Shown here: one piece after another, positions 16,514 through 25,586 of the stretch
Numbering within the stretch: the first letter of the stretch is position 1
Layout: the number at the start of each line of letters is the position of its first letter
NCBI RefSeq assembly: GCF_039537985.1
Contig: NZ_BAABBN010000004.1
Span: 1,178,001-1,242,000 of the forward strand
Direction of reading: 5' to 3'
Source of the DNA: Litoribacillus peritrichatus
GTDB lineage: Bacteria; Pseudomonadota; Gammaproteobacteria; Pseudomonadales; Litoribrevibacteraceae
DNA: 64,000 nucleotides
Notes under the pieces: model-generated
Told to the model about the DNA's origin: nothing
The model's input: only the letters and a program-made list of their open reading frames with translations
The model's database searches: none
Program-made: the position numbers and the translations under genes

Positions 16514-17587
16514 TCAAAGTGTCTTGCTCGTTTGATTTTCAACTGCAAACTCATCGAGCGTGTAGGCATCGGTCATGTACTCAGGCTTTTCCAGCGGCGC
16601 TCTTTGCATTGGCATAGAGGCCTTTGCCAGCGACAATTTTTTAAGTACGAATGGGCCGTTTTCTTTAGCATCCTGAATCATTAAACCTGAAAAATTAAGT
16701 TCAACCCAATGACGTCCCTTGTCGAATGACTGAGATACTTGGGTTGTTCCGACTGCAATATTGGTACTGCTGTAGAGCGATCCCTGAATATAAAACCGGC
16801 TTGATTGCTCTACGTCCACCTCCGCTTCAATCACAAGATTTCCGTCCGATGTAAGTTTATCCCTGAAGCTTCCTGTTAGCTGAATGTCTGGCTTTGAGAC
16901 GGTAAAGGTAATGGCGTCAGTGATTGAATGTTCTTTACTATGAATCAAAACCTTATAAATGCCTGGTTCGCTGATGTCCAAGCTGCTATTTGCCAAATCA
17001 ATAAGTGCTGTGTAGTGACGATCGCCTTCATTATCTACCAGTGCTATCTGACCAATGTTTTTATGGTTGAAGATCACTTCCGTAGAAAAGTCGGATGCTA
17101 ATTTATTCCCATCCACATCCTGAATAAAAGCATGAATGGAGACTTCATCGTCTTGGAGGTAATATTTTTTATTGCTCCAAAGGGTGAGCCCGAGCGATTG
17201 TTCTTCGTTGAGTGTGGTTCTTTCGTCAATGGAGTATCGCTGAGTCAGAGGGTCTTGTGCTTCAGAAACAAAACGGCGATTCTCCGGTGGGTATCGTTTG
17301 TAGTTATCGAAATCTTCAATTAACGCTTGCTGAAGTTGCGTTTTTTGGGCTTGGAAACGAAGCCGTTCAATGGGGTGCTGAGGTGTTTTGGCCTGAAGCT
17401 TAACTGCACTCTTTAACGTTGGTTCGTTATGATCGCTAAAACCAAAATGTGTGTCTGTAACCACTGGATTTGCTGATTCGATCGGCTTTATGTTTTTACT
17501 GGCAGTTATGGTTTGATCTTTCTGGTCATATCCGAGCCAAGCTAGGAACAGAGCAACGACAGGTAATAACCAATATCTCGATTTCAT
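16514..17587 (-). CDS. Exported protein of unknown function with Ig-like segments
   Basis: The 357-residue protein has an N-terminal hydrophobic signal or anchor (residues 5-20) and then a polar region. The central to C-terminal part is beta-rich (SLGLTLWSNKKYYLQDDEVSIHAFIQDVDGN, GIYKVLIHSKEHS, HWVELNFSGLMI), which resembles tandem immunoglobulin-like domains. I do not recognise a named family with confidence; DUF4785-type proteins are a possibility. It follows the lipase-like gene on the same strand after a terminator-like hairpin and could share its export route or be co-expressed by readthrough. Confidence 0.65.
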   Translation of the reverse strand: MKSRYWLLPVVALFLAWLGYDQKDQTITASKNIKPIESANPVVTDTHFGFSDHNEPTLKSAVKLQAKTPQHPIERLRFQAQKTQLQQALIEDFDNYKRYPPENRRFVSEAQDPLTQRYSIDERTTLNEEQSLGLTLWSNKKYYLQDDEVSIHAFIQDVDGNKLASDFSTEVIFNHKNIGQIALVDNEGDRHYTALIDLANSSLDISEPGIYKVLIHSKEHSITDAITFTVSKPDIQLTGSFRDKLTSDGNLVIEAEVDVEQSSRFYIQGSLYSSTNIAVGTTQVSQSFDKGRHWVELNFSGLMIQDAKENGPFVLKKLSLAKASMPMQRAPLEKPEYMTDAYTLDEFAVENQTSKTL

Positions 17588-17623
17588 GACAGAACTCTTT
17601 GGTGATTCGTGAGGAAAAACAGA

Positions 17624-17655
17624 AAGACTCTAAGCAGGAAATGGCTTAGAGTCTT
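17624..17655 (-). terminator. Terminator after the secreted esterase gene
   Basis: A 12-bp perfect stem (AAGACTCTAAGC with GCTTAGAGTCTT) with an 8-base loop is followed on the minus strand by CTGTTTTTCC. It lies between the esterase gene and the downstream exported protein. Confidence 0.8.
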
Positions 17656-17668
17656 GATATTGCTGCGC

Positions 17669-18808
17669 TTATTGAGTGCAAGCGGCAATACGCCCGGCGA
17701 TGTTTTGTCCATCACCACAGGTCATGTCATCTTCAACACTCACGTAGTTTGGTGAGGCAATGCCCCCATTTCGCTCAGAATCATGGTCAGTGTAGATGCT
17801 GGCCATTGTGTATGTACGTGGCGTTCCTTTATTTTCGTTATTACAACGGAAAATCGGGCTGCCATAAGCGACGCCCCAGAATGTTTTGTATTGGTTCAAG
17901 TCATCCCAAAGATTACGCTTTGGTGAGCCTGCACAGCCCATTTGCGAAGCCAAATTGATGTAACCATCATCTTCACCGGTTAAGAAACCAGCCGACGCGC
18001 CTTGAGCCCCCGGAAAGCTCTTGTAACCTCCCATGGCATAAACCGGTGCAGCCAGGTTGGTGCCGATCATGTTACGAGCCAGGTATGAATCATTCGTCTG
18101 TAGCCATTCAACGCTTGGGTTACAGTCTTTACCCAAGAAAGCCATATTGACTAGGGAATCCAACCAGCTGCCATTACAGACTCGATCCGAACCTTCAGTA
18201 CCACCCATCGCACCGCCGAGGGTGAAAATACCTAATACGTCTTGAAATGCTTCGTCATAAGGTACGGTGGTGGTTGAACCGTCTGCATTAAACGCTGTAT
18301 TGAAGTAAGGTGATCCGGCAGTGGCATTTCCCGCCATAAAGATCATCTGCTGTGCTCCCTGACTGTGAGCAACTACGTAGAAATCGTCCGATGCCGCACA
18401 TTGAGTTCCCGCTTGATCATGGGTGTAACCATCGCCATTGCCTGCCTTAATGGACTTCATTTGTCGGGCAATTTCGCCAGCCGTTTCATTGCGCCAATAC
18501 GGGTAGCCACTTTCGTCAGTGGAGTCGTAACCAACGATGGCGTAATTATCGGTTGGTGAATCTAATAGATAGGCCAGGAAATCACTGCCCTGATACTCAT
18601 CAAAGTACGAGTCTCGCCAATAATCCAATGCGGGTTGATTGGTGCCGCTTTGAACGTTGCCTTGTGTACCATGACCGTGAACCATGATGTAGCAACTGTC
18701 CGCAGAGGCTGTATTGCTCATTAACGCACTGGTTAATGCCAGAGTACCGGCGAGGGTCGCTGTGCCTTTCGCGAAAGATGAAAAGCGTTTGGTGTTCTTT
18801 GTTTTCAT
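17669..18808 (-). CDS. Secreted lipase/esterase-like alpha/beta-hydrolase
   Basis: The 379-residue protein has a signal peptide (about 1-36, ending NTASA). The mature start CYIMVHGHGTQG has the oxyanion HG motif, and the nucleophile elbow is DFYVVAHSQGAQQ (AHSQG, a GxSxG variant). Several cysteines fit periplasmic or extracellular disulfides. The C-terminal TDHDSERNGGIASPNYVSV segment may carry the catalytic His. It probably hydrolyses lipid or ester substrates outside the cytoplasm. It is followed by a strong terminator. An AraC regulator lies upstream on the same strand, but no sequence evidence ties them together. Confidence 0.75.
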   Translation of the reverse strand: MKTKNTKRFSSFAKGTATLAGTLALTSALMSNTASADSCYIMVHGHGTQGNVQSGTNQPALDYWRDSYFDEYQGSDFLAYLLDSPTDNYAIVGYDSTDESGYPYWRNETAGEIARQMKSIKAGNGDGYTHDQAGTQCAASDDFYVVAHSQGAQQMIFMAGNATAGSPYFNTAFNADGSTTTVPYDEAFQDVLGIFTLGGAMGGTEGSDRVCNGSWLDSLVNMAFLGKDCNPSVEWLQTNDSYLARNMIGTNLAAPVYAMGGYKSFPGAQGASAGFLTGEDDGYINLASQMGCAGSPKRNLWDDLNQYKTFWGVAYGSPIFRCNNENKGTPRTYTMASIYTDHDSERNGGIASPNYVSVEDDMTCGDGQNIAGRIAACTQ

Positions 18809-19067
18809 TAGTAGTGGCCTTATTGCGTATTATTTTTATTTCGCATCCTGCCTCGGGCTTCTCCATGTATTACACCGTTTGCTCCTAAGATGACCTTAAG
18901 AGTCTGAAATTGTTGTGTAATTAAGCCTTCACCAATGTTAGTTGTTCTTCAGAATGGCACCATGACCGGGGCGGACAGATACAAATGCCAAAGCGGCCAT
19001 TATTGTTTTCTGGCGGCGATGGTTGTGATTTATTACCTGTCTTGTGTTTGTTTTTTATGCAGGGGGG

Positions 19068-20072
19068 TTATTTCGGGGTGTTTTGTTTGTATAAGTTCGG
19101 AGCGATGCCAAACCACCGCTTAAACGCCCGGCTGAAGCTGGCGGCACTTTGGTAACCAAGCTCAATGGCCAGTTTTTCAATGGTGATGTCTTGTTTTTCA
19201 ACACGCTTTAAGGCAATTCGTTTTCGTTCATTCTCAAGCAGTGTTTTATAAGAGACGCCTTGGCTGTTTAGGTGGCGGCGTAAGCTTCTTGAACTCATAC
19301 AAAGCTGTTGACTGAGGGATGCCATTGACACATCGGTAAATGACATATGGCGAATGGACTGTTTAACCCTTTGTATTACTTGTTGGTCTTTCTGAGTTTG
19401 CTTTAACTGTTTCTGGCAAAGGGCTTCATTTTTCTGGGCGTAGGCCTGATTACTAAAGATAATGGGCTGTAGAAGCGTTTCTTTTGGAATAATGACCCGG
19501 TTTGCACTGCAATTGAAGCGGACTTTATTTCGGAAAAAACGAGCATAATGATGCTCAGATGCTTCTGTTGTTTCAGGCTTGTCATAACTGAATTCAAATT
19601 CAAGTGGAAAGTTTTTTTGTCCTAAACAAAATTTCCCCAGACAATAAAGAATGGCGAAGCTGTATTCCACAAAGTGAGGAAGCGCCTTGCCTAACGGTAT
19701 TTTTTCCTCAATAGAGAAAACACCGTAATGATCTGTAATGTCCAGATTTAATTCCATTAGTTGAGTGAATAAGTGTTGATATTGAGTCAGTAGCTCCATG
19801 GCGTTTTGGGTATTTTTGCTGCACATGACCCGACAGGCTAAGACACCATCGTGATTAATAAAGAACTGTTCTCCCATATGAAGCGCATAGGCCGGATCAC
19901 TGGATAGTACTCGTGCATTATGGATTAGACGTAAATATTGCCCGACTTCAAGAGCGCCCTCAAACTGAGTCAATTCATGTAGAGAAATGTTAGTCTGGTC
20001 CAACATTTTATGAATGGAGTGGCCCTGATTCACAATCATCTTAATCAGAGGTTTAATGTCCGCCAGTTCCAT
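19068..20072 (-). CDS. AraC-family transcriptional regulator (OruR/arabinose-binding-domain type)
   Basis: The 334-residue protein has an N-terminal ligand-binding-like domain of the type seen in AraC proteins related to OruR, and a C-terminal double helix-turn-helix. SLSQQLCMSSRSLRRHLNSQG is the first and KLAIELGYQSAASFSRAFKRWFG the second. It would activate or repress a nearby metabolic or secretion gene. An open frame extends to 20213, but the added peptide (CHSGASRYPLNKRGRAVPST) looks like translation of a dispersed repeat. I therefore prefer the ATG at 20072, which gives the usual family length. No clear ribosome site supports any of the starts. Confidence 0.85.
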   Translation of the reverse strand: MELADIKPLIKMIVNQGHSIHKMLDQTNISLHELTQFEGALEVGQYLRLIHNARVLSSDPAYALHMGEQFFINHDGVLACRVMCSKNTQNAMELLTQYQHLFTQLMELNLDITDHYGVFSIEEKIPLGKALPHFVEYSFAILYCLGKFCLGQKNFPLEFEFSYDKPETTEASEHHYARFFRNKVRFNCSANRVIIPKETLLQPIIFSNQAYAQKNEALCQKQLKQTQKDQQVIQRVKQSIRHMSFTDVSMASLSQQLCMSSRSLRRHLNSQGVSYKTLLENERKRIALKRVEKQDITIEKLAIELGYQSAASFSRAFKRWFGIAPNLYKQNTPK

Positions 20073-20353
20073 TTTGCGGACAGACTTAGCTGTGCTGGGC
20101 ACAGCGCGGCCCCTTTTATTTAGTGGGTAGCGGGAAGCCCCTGAATGACACTCAAGAGAAGTTAGTACCATAATCACGTCAGAATTATTTTTATTATTGC
20201 ATTTGATCGACAAATTAATCGTTTGATAGACAGGTTTAAATGGTTTTGTTGAATGCTTGTTTAATTTAAAGCACTTTGGAGCGGGTTGTGGGGTGGTTAG
20301 GACTCTTGGTCAGGTTTTTTTGTTAGTGACTCTTTGTTAGTGGCTATTCGTGA

Positions 20354-21193
20354 TTATTTATCCGAGTCTATGTAGTTTTTTAGCATAAAGTTTCGTTTTT
20401 CAGGCGTGAGCTTTTGTATGTTTTGCCAAATGAGTTGGGTGTTTTCTGGTGATTTTTCTGCATATTGATGTGAAAAAACCAAATACCATCGGGTTGTTAA
20501 AAAGGGGATTTGAATGGCTGTGAGTTCTTTATTCAGGTCTAAATCATCGATGATTGCATGGCCGGTGAACTTTTCAATGACGTATCCGTCAATTCGGCCT
20601 TGGGCAACCATAGAGAAACCTTCTTTGGGTAGGTAGGTTCCATCGTTCAAGACGCCTAAGTGGTCCAGCTTTTTATGAACCACGTAACCGAGAGGCGCAG
20701 AAAGACCATTATTTATATTATGAAACTTTGTGCCATCCCAGCTTAATTTTGTGTTGTTTCGAACGAATACTAAGTATTCAACTGTCCATAAACTGGCTTT
20801 TTCATTTGGAGGTTGATTGTCCGGTTTATAAAGCGGCGGGTACTTCGCCCAGGATTCTCGATCAGGCTCCCAAATAGACGCAAATAAACCATCGGCAAGT
20901 CCTTGCTCTACACGCCATTTACAACGTTTCCAGGGCTTTCTCTCGAATTGAATTTCAAGAGGATAAGCCGCAAAGTTAATGATTTCCAGCAGAAGACCAG
21001 GTCGACGAACCGGCACGTTATCTGTGCCTGTCATGTAGGGGTGTAGGTGCTGATTTTCGTAGCAAAGCAGGGGCCCTTGCTCATCGGCAAGCGCAGGCAC
21101 GCTTAAAAATAACGCAACAGCGTATAGGCAAGCAATTCGAGTTGTTTTTTGGGGCAACGTGTTTAGAACGGCAATACAATACAACATGAGCAT
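20354..21193 (-). CDS. Periplasmic solute-binding-like protein (SBP_bac_3 type)
   Basis: The 279-residue protein has a hydrophobic signal sequence ending around SVPALA (about residue 36) and a substrate-binding fold. Recognisable segments are GLLLEIINFAAYPLEIQFERKPWKRC, a TVEYLVFVRNN hinge-like strand and GRIDGYVIEKFTG. Orphan proteins of this type, with no permease or ATPase nearby, are common in marine gammaproteobacteria and may sense or bind amino acids. A GAGG motif lies just ahead of the start. The next gene on the strand encodes a second such protein. Confidence 0.75.
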   Translation of the reverse strand: MLMLYCIAVLNTLPQKTTRIACLYAVALFLSVPALADEQGPLLCYENQHLHPYMTGTDNVPVRRPGLLLEIINFAAYPLEIQFERKPWKRCKWRVEQGLADGLFASIWEPDRESWAKYPPLYKPDNQPPNEKASLWTVEYLVFVRNNTKLSWDGTKFHNINNGLSAPLGYVVHKKLDHLGVLNDGTYLPKEGFSMVAQGRIDGYVIEKFTGHAIIDDLDLNKELTAIQIPFLTTRWYLVFSHQYAEKSPENTQLIWQNIQKLTPEKRNFMLKNYIDSDK

Positions 21194-21252
21194 TTGCCTC
21201 GGCCGAAATCATGCCTGAATGCAGAAAATAAGACGAACTGTACCGATATATG

Positions 21253-22017
21253 TTAGTTCATTTCTGTTATTCCGTATTTAGACCAAATGGTTTTTAAATG
21301 CTCAAGAGATTCCAGTTTGTCTAAAAACAGGTTGATTTCTTGGACGGTAGGGACAGAGTTGTCTCTGACCAGTATCGTGTGATGGTACTCTTGATCCAAA
21401 ATCTCTGAAACTAACAGAGTTTCTTGCAACAATGGCTGAGCTTTAAACAGCTTTTGTAAAAAGGATTTTGTTACTACTGCAATGTCTCCTCGACCCGAGG
21501 AAATCATATTGACACTGCCCTGGTGGTCTGAAGTCAGTAGAATGTTGAAATTTTCATTCAGGTATTGTTCATTGCTGTTAAAGTTGGCAAACCCGTAGTG
21601 GTAACCCCTGATGCCGACCAGTTTTTTTCCTTCCAGCGAATTAAAGTAATGTTGAGTACGCTTTGGCTTTTTTAGCGCAATGTAAACCTCAGAGCCTTTT
21701 AGATACACCTTCGAAGGTTTTACTGGATAACCTTTCCAGCCCCATACCTTGTTTTCAAAAAAGATCAGGTCGTACTCTTTTTTCTGAAAAGAAAGGTATC
21801 GTCGGTTGGATGCTGTCAGGACAAACTCAAAATGGTATTGATCCTGAATGGCATTGAATGCATTGATCATATCGAAGGTCATACCAGATAGGTTGCCTTC
21901 ACTGTCTTCTTCAACAAAAGGGGGGAAAATGTACCCTCCAACTTTGACTGTCTCAGAAGCGCTTGCCACTGAACTCAATTGAAACCCTAAAATGAAAAAG
22001 AGAATAAATCTCAGCAC
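21253..22017 (-). CDS. Periplasmic solute-binding-like protein (SBP_bac_3 type), second copy
   Basis: The 254-residue protein has a signal peptide (residues 1-20, ending VASA). A type II periplasmic binding fold begins KVGGYIFPPFVEEDSEGNLSGMTFDMINAFN. The YDLIFFENKVWGW and GRGDIAVVTKSF segments match the family. It is related in fold to the downstream gene and to the protein at 28858-29622, but is diverged from both. No transporter membrane genes are adjacent. The ligand is unknown. Confidence 0.78.
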   Translation of the reverse strand: MLRFILFFILGFQLSSVASASETVKVGGYIFPPFVEEDSEGNLSGMTFDMINAFNAIQDQYHFEFVLTASNRRYLSFQKKEYDLIFFENKVWGWKGYPVKPSKVYLKGSEVYIALKKPKRTQHYFNSLEGKKLVGIRGYHYGFANFNSNEQYLNENFNILLTSDHQGSVNMISSGRGDIAVVTKSFLQKLFKAQPLLQETLLVSEILDQEYHHTILVRDNSVPTVQEINLFLDKLESLEHLKTIWSKYGITEMN

Positions 22018-22164
22018 ACAAGCTCCTGATCATACTGGTATACAATAAATGTCCGTTTAGTCCTAGAAATATAGCTTAGTCACGGGAGTTCTCAAATTAT
22101 GGTGGGTTGTGTTTAGCGTTGAAGTAACCTTTGAGGTGTAAAGCTTTACAACTTTTCTGGAATA

Positions 22165-22533
22165 TTATCGGGTTGCATAGGGCGCCATTGCAGGGTGTTT
22201 TATGCTTAGCCACTTATCCATGACGACATTTTCAAATGCCGTTTTCATTTGTTTAGCGGATTCGGTTTCGTTCATACCTCCGACGCCAGTGCATAAGCTT
22301 GGAATCGCTATGCTACGAATTTTAGCGCCTCCAGAAGCGTTATGTTTAGCCAAGCAGACCAGTAACCCCTGTTCTGCGGTAAGCTGATCAGGACAACAAT
22401 CAAAGTAATCCCCAACCTGACGTAAACAACTGGAATACATGTTGATGGTTTTAGGGCTTTTGCCTTGTAGGGTAAGTTCGTTAAGATAGCGTTGATACAG
22501 AGAATTGAAACGGGTCTGATCTTGAATGTTCAT
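22165..22533 (-). pseudogene. Chimeric remnant: recombinase N-terminus joined to a macro-domain C-terminus
   Basis: The 122-codon frame begins like the SAM-like N-terminal domain of a tyrosine recombinase (YLNELTLQGKSPKTINMYSS...VGDYFDCCPDQLTAEQ). After about residue 60 it becomes the end of a macro-domain protein (LAKHNASGGAKIRSIAIPSLCTGVGG). Both halves are incomplete, so this is a deletion or recombination fusion. The ATG at 22533 has a good site (GAGGAG), so it could still be expressed. It lies at the edge of the cassette array, directly upstream of the first attC site. Confidence 0.7.
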
Positions 22534-22614
22534 GTTGGAACTCCTCATACCACTTTCGGGATTGAAGGGTCTAAGAAGTACAGTTGATCAGGTCTTCTGC
22601 CGCGAAGCGGCTTC

Positions 22615-22694
22615 GTTCAACAAGGCAATCAAAGATCGCCCAAGGAAACCTTGGGCTGGACCGTCGCTACGCTCCGGCCCTTTATTGGGGCGTT
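22615..22694 (+). other. attC site 0 (integron cassette recombination site)
   Basis: The left core GTTCAAC (RYYYAAC form) is followed by AAGGCAATCAAAG. A central hairpin (GCCCAAGG/CCTTGGGC) comes next. The right arm CTTTATTGGGGC leads to the right core GTT at 22692-22694. The arms are complementary with the offset typical of attC. The IS1182-type element begins at the next base, so the site is interrupted at its core. Confidence 0.75.
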
Positions 22695-22738
22695 GAGGCT
22701 GTAGAAAAACCTAATTAAAGCTCCGAATTTGATAAAAT

Positions 22739-22765
22739 GGCTCATCCACTGATGAGCCATTTTTA
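22739..22765 (+). terminator. Hairpin just inside the IS1182-type element
   Basis: GGCTCATC-CACT-GATGAGCC (22739-22758) is followed by ATTTTTA. Such terminators ahead of transposase genes block transcription entering from outside. Confidence 0.55.
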
Positions 22766-22766
22766 T

Positions 22767-24335
22767 ATGCCCAACTTCAAACCCTATGATTACAACCAAA
22801 CCGCAATGGTTGTGATTAATTTCGAAGAACAAATCCAACCAGGCTCATTCGAATATGCATTGCATAATCTGATCAGTCATCGGCTTGATCTTTCGATTTT
22901 TCACCCGAGGTTTAAAAACGATAAAAATGGCCGGCCAGCTTACGATCCCGTGATCATGCTAAAAATCATCCTATTTGCTTACTCAAAAGGGATCACTTCA
23001 AGCCGAGAGATACAGTGGAGCTGTGAGACAAATATTATCTTCAAGGCACTTTCCTGCGACACCGTACCCCACTTCACATCCATCGCCAGCTTTGTAAGTT
23101 CGCACCCTTAACAGATTCAGACCATCTTTGAATAAGTGTTGTTGGTTTGTGACGATGAAGGCTTGCTAGGTAAAGAATTACTGGCTATCGACGGCTGTAA
23201 AATGTCGTCCAATGCCGCCAAGGAGTGGTCTGGTACATTCCAAGAATTTTCAGAGAAACATCAAAAGATAAAGAGGCAGATTAAGCATCATCTCCGGGAA
23301 CACCAGAGAGAGGATCAAGCAACAGAGGATCGAGATGCAAGACAACAGCGAGCAGAGCAAGCCATAGAAACCCTAAATAAAGCCGCTGATAAAATAGAAC
23401 AATTCTTGAAAGAAGCCGAGCCACGAAAAGGGCAAGGCAAACGAAAATCTGAAGTTAAAAGTAATATTACGGATAATGAATCCGGAAAAATGACCACCAG
23501 TAAAGGCACTATTCAGGGATTTAATGGCGTAGCGACGGTGGACAAAAAACATCAAATTGTTGTCGACGCACAAGCGTTTGGGGAAGGTCAGGAACACCAC
23601 ACTTTAGAGCCTGTGCTGGAGAGTATTAAGGATCGGTTTAATCGACTTGAAATCTCAGCAGATATCTATAAAACGGGCATGATCGTGACGGTTGATACGG
23701 GCTTTGCCAACGAATCAAATATGAAATACCTGCATGAAAACAGCAGTAATGGCTATATACCGGATAATCAGTTTAGAAGTCGTGATCCGAAATTTACAGA
23801 TCAAAAAACCAAATACGGTAAACGTAAACAGCATCTCAGAAAAACCAAATTAGCAGAACTTATCCTGGCTTCAGAATTTAACTTCGATCCTGTAAATCAG
23901 ATCTGCGTTTGCCCTGCGGGGAATCAAATCAGCCATCGTGATGAACGAGAGGATGGTAACGGAAACACTAAAGTTTACTTCGAAGGACGATTAAGCCAAT
24001 GCAAGAATTGCGATATAAAACATCAATGCATGAAGAACCCGGAGTCGGCGAATCATCGTAAAGGGAGTGGTAGGCAAGTATCGTTCATCTTAGAAAATAA
24101 ACGCGCGCCCAATTATACGGACTGGATGAAACATAGAGTGGACAGCGCGAAAGGCAAGCAAATTTACAGTCACAGAATGTCAGTGGTCGAACCTGTGTTT
24201 GGCAACATAGGTACAAACAAAGGGCTTAACCGCTTTAGTTTAAGAGGCAAGGAAAAAGTGACGGGTCAATGGCAGTTGTTCTGTCTGGTGCACAACATAG
24301 AAAAGCTCTGTAATTATGGACAATTAGCGGCCTGA
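22767..24335 (+). pseudogene. IS1182-family transposase with two in-frame stop codons
   Basis: The frame begins MPNFKPYDYNQTAMVVINFEEQI, the normal start of IS1182 transposases. It runs through GRPAYDPVIMLKIILFAYSKGITSSREIQWSCETNIIFKALSCDTVPHF. It then meets TAA at 23109-23111 and again at 23133-23135. The same frame continues from 23136 with LLVCDDEGLLGKELLAIDGCKMSSNAAKEWSG to a normal C-terminus that includes the cysteine-rich CPAGNQ...CKNCDIKHQC segment and VVEPVFGNIG. Intact relatives have Glu and Gln at the two stops, so both look like point changes. Unless the stops are read through, it is inactive. Confidence 0.88.
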
Positions 24336-24528
24336 ATGGGGTGGGGATGGGTAATATCGCGCTTATAGAGGCATATTTCCCAAATTAGGTGATATGAACG
24401 TTGCTGATTGAAAAATAGAAGAAATAAGGGCAGAGTGAGTAAATCAAAAAACAAGGATTGGCTTGGAGGAGAGACCTGCTTCAAAAAAAGGTTTTTCTAC
24501 AGGCTCGTTATGAGTTAGGGAGAAATTA

Positions 24529-25185
24529 GTGAAGGATGTTCTAGATAAGCTAATTGAGAGCTTAAATAATGGAAATATTCTGCTTGGAGTAGTGATAGTC
24601 GCAGTCGCTCTGGTTTTTAACTACAAGAAAATTGTTGAGTTTCTTGAAGAGCGAAAAAAGGCAAGAATTGCCAAGTTGACTGAAGCTCTAAAATGCGATT
24701 TTGTTACTGGATTAACTAAATCGCACCTAGAAGAAGAGTTGGCAACAGAACAATTTAAGATAACAACTGGCATTCGATTGGAAAAACAGTTTAGGGAATC
24801 TGTAATTCAGGCTCATAAAAATGCGAATGGAGAACTTGCATTTGTTCATTTTAAAAGAGCTCTTCCTCACTTGTTCTATGAGCAAAACATTCTTAAAGTT
24901 AAAGTCTCACTTTTTGAAAATATAAGTTATTGGTTTAACTTGATTTTTGGGTTTGTTCTAGCCTTTTCCGGGTTGGCTCTGATGGTTTTACCCAGTCAGA
25001 TAGAGGGAATTAACTTTGTTCAATTCTTTACTATCTTTGGGCTAGGTTGCTTCTTTATTGCCATTGCATTATTTATGCTTGCCCAAACATTCCCCGTAGT
25101 TTCTGCTAGAAAAATAGAGAAGTACCTTTTAGACACAACTCATAACAATTCAATTCAGCCGACCGCTGACGCGCCGGCTGATTGA
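24529..25185 (+). CDS. Cassette-borne membrane protein of unknown function
   Basis: The 218-residue protein has one N-terminal membrane helix (about 17-32) and two C-terminal helices (about 138-160 and 165-188), with a charged cytoplasmic segment between them. The C-terminus (NNSIQPTADAPAD) is translated from the attC site itself, as is common in integron cassettes. The GTG start at 24529 follows AGGGAG. It begins 22 bases after the IS1182 right end, so the cassette start was displaced from attC 0 by that insertion. I do not recognise a family. Confidence 0.75.
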   Translation: MKDVLDKLIESLNNGNILLGVVIVAVALVFNYKKIVEFLEERKKARIAKLTEALKCDFVTGLTKSHLEEELATEQFKITTGIRLEKQFRESVIQAHKNANGELAFVHFKRALPHLFYEQNILKVKVSLFENISYWFNLIFGFVLAFSGLALMVLPSQIEGINFVQFFTIFGLGCFFIAIALFMLAQTFPVVSARKIEKYLLDTTHNNSIQPTADAPAD

Positions 25186-25195
25186 GGCGTTGGTA
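25140..25195 (+). other. attC site 1
   Basis: A short attC of the classical 59-base-element form. The left core is TCATAAC (25140-25146), the arms CAATTCAGCCG and CGGCTGATTGAG pair apart from a bulged T, and the right core GCGTTGG includes GTT at 25189-25191. The IS110/IS1111-type element begins at the end of the right core. Confidence 0.85.
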
Positions 25196-25207
25196 TGACT
25201 CCCCACG

Positions 25208-25586
25208 TCAAGTGGCACAGAGCTGGCCGAGGCACTTTTTCTTTTAGTGCCTTAATTGTTTTAATTAAGTCGAGCCAACGCATAGGATGAAGCAAGTAAT
25301 TTTCGACGGTTCTCATGCTGATATTCGTGGGTTGCCTCTTTCGAGGCCTTTTCAACCTTACTTATTACGTCGTGGTGCCAGCTTCACTGCGACTATCTTC
25401 AGTCTATGCTCGCGGATCTATAAGGCTTTCACCTTATAGCCAACCTAACGCCGTCGGTGATTGCACCACACCCGCTGCTTGATCCAATGCGCTGAATCTG
25501 AACTCATCATGCTGGTATTCTCGCTAAACGTGTTTTGGGGTCGACTCGGGGTAATACTACTTCTCGGGATATCGATCAGCTTTCAT
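25208..25586 (-). ncRNA. Possible guide (seeker/bridge) RNA region of the IS1111-type element
   Basis: This gene-free stretch downstream of the transposase has several hairpins, including CTATAAGG/CCTTATAG at 25418-25439. On the transposase strand it contains GCGTTGG (complement of 25275-25281) and GGCGTTAGG (complement of 25444-25452), resembling the attC cores that flank the element. IS110/IS1111 recombinases are guided by an RNA made from a non-coding end with loops that match target and donor. The RNA boundaries here are not determined. Confidence 0.4.

Larger units (their letters stand above)
22695..24506 (+). mobile_element. IS1182-family insertion sequence (inactivated)
   Basis: An element of about 1.8 kb is bounded by inverted repeats, GAGGCTGTAGAAAAACCT at 22695-22712 and its near-perfect complement at 24489-24506 (17 of 18). 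GTT is found immediately outside both ends. The left flank is the attC 0 core and the right flank is the start of the next cassette. It holds one transposase frame broken by two stop codons. Confidence 0.8.

Noticed and set aside
20072..20213. Longer N-terminus for the AraC regulator
   Set aside because: The added peptide includes a stretch that looks translated from a dispersed GTCATTC-type repeat. No ribosome site supports it, and the shorter form gives the usual family length.
22018..22164. Possible additional attC core (GCGTTGAAG) near 22118
   Set aside because: No complementary left arm or RYYYAAC core was found at a suitable distance, so it is probably chance.
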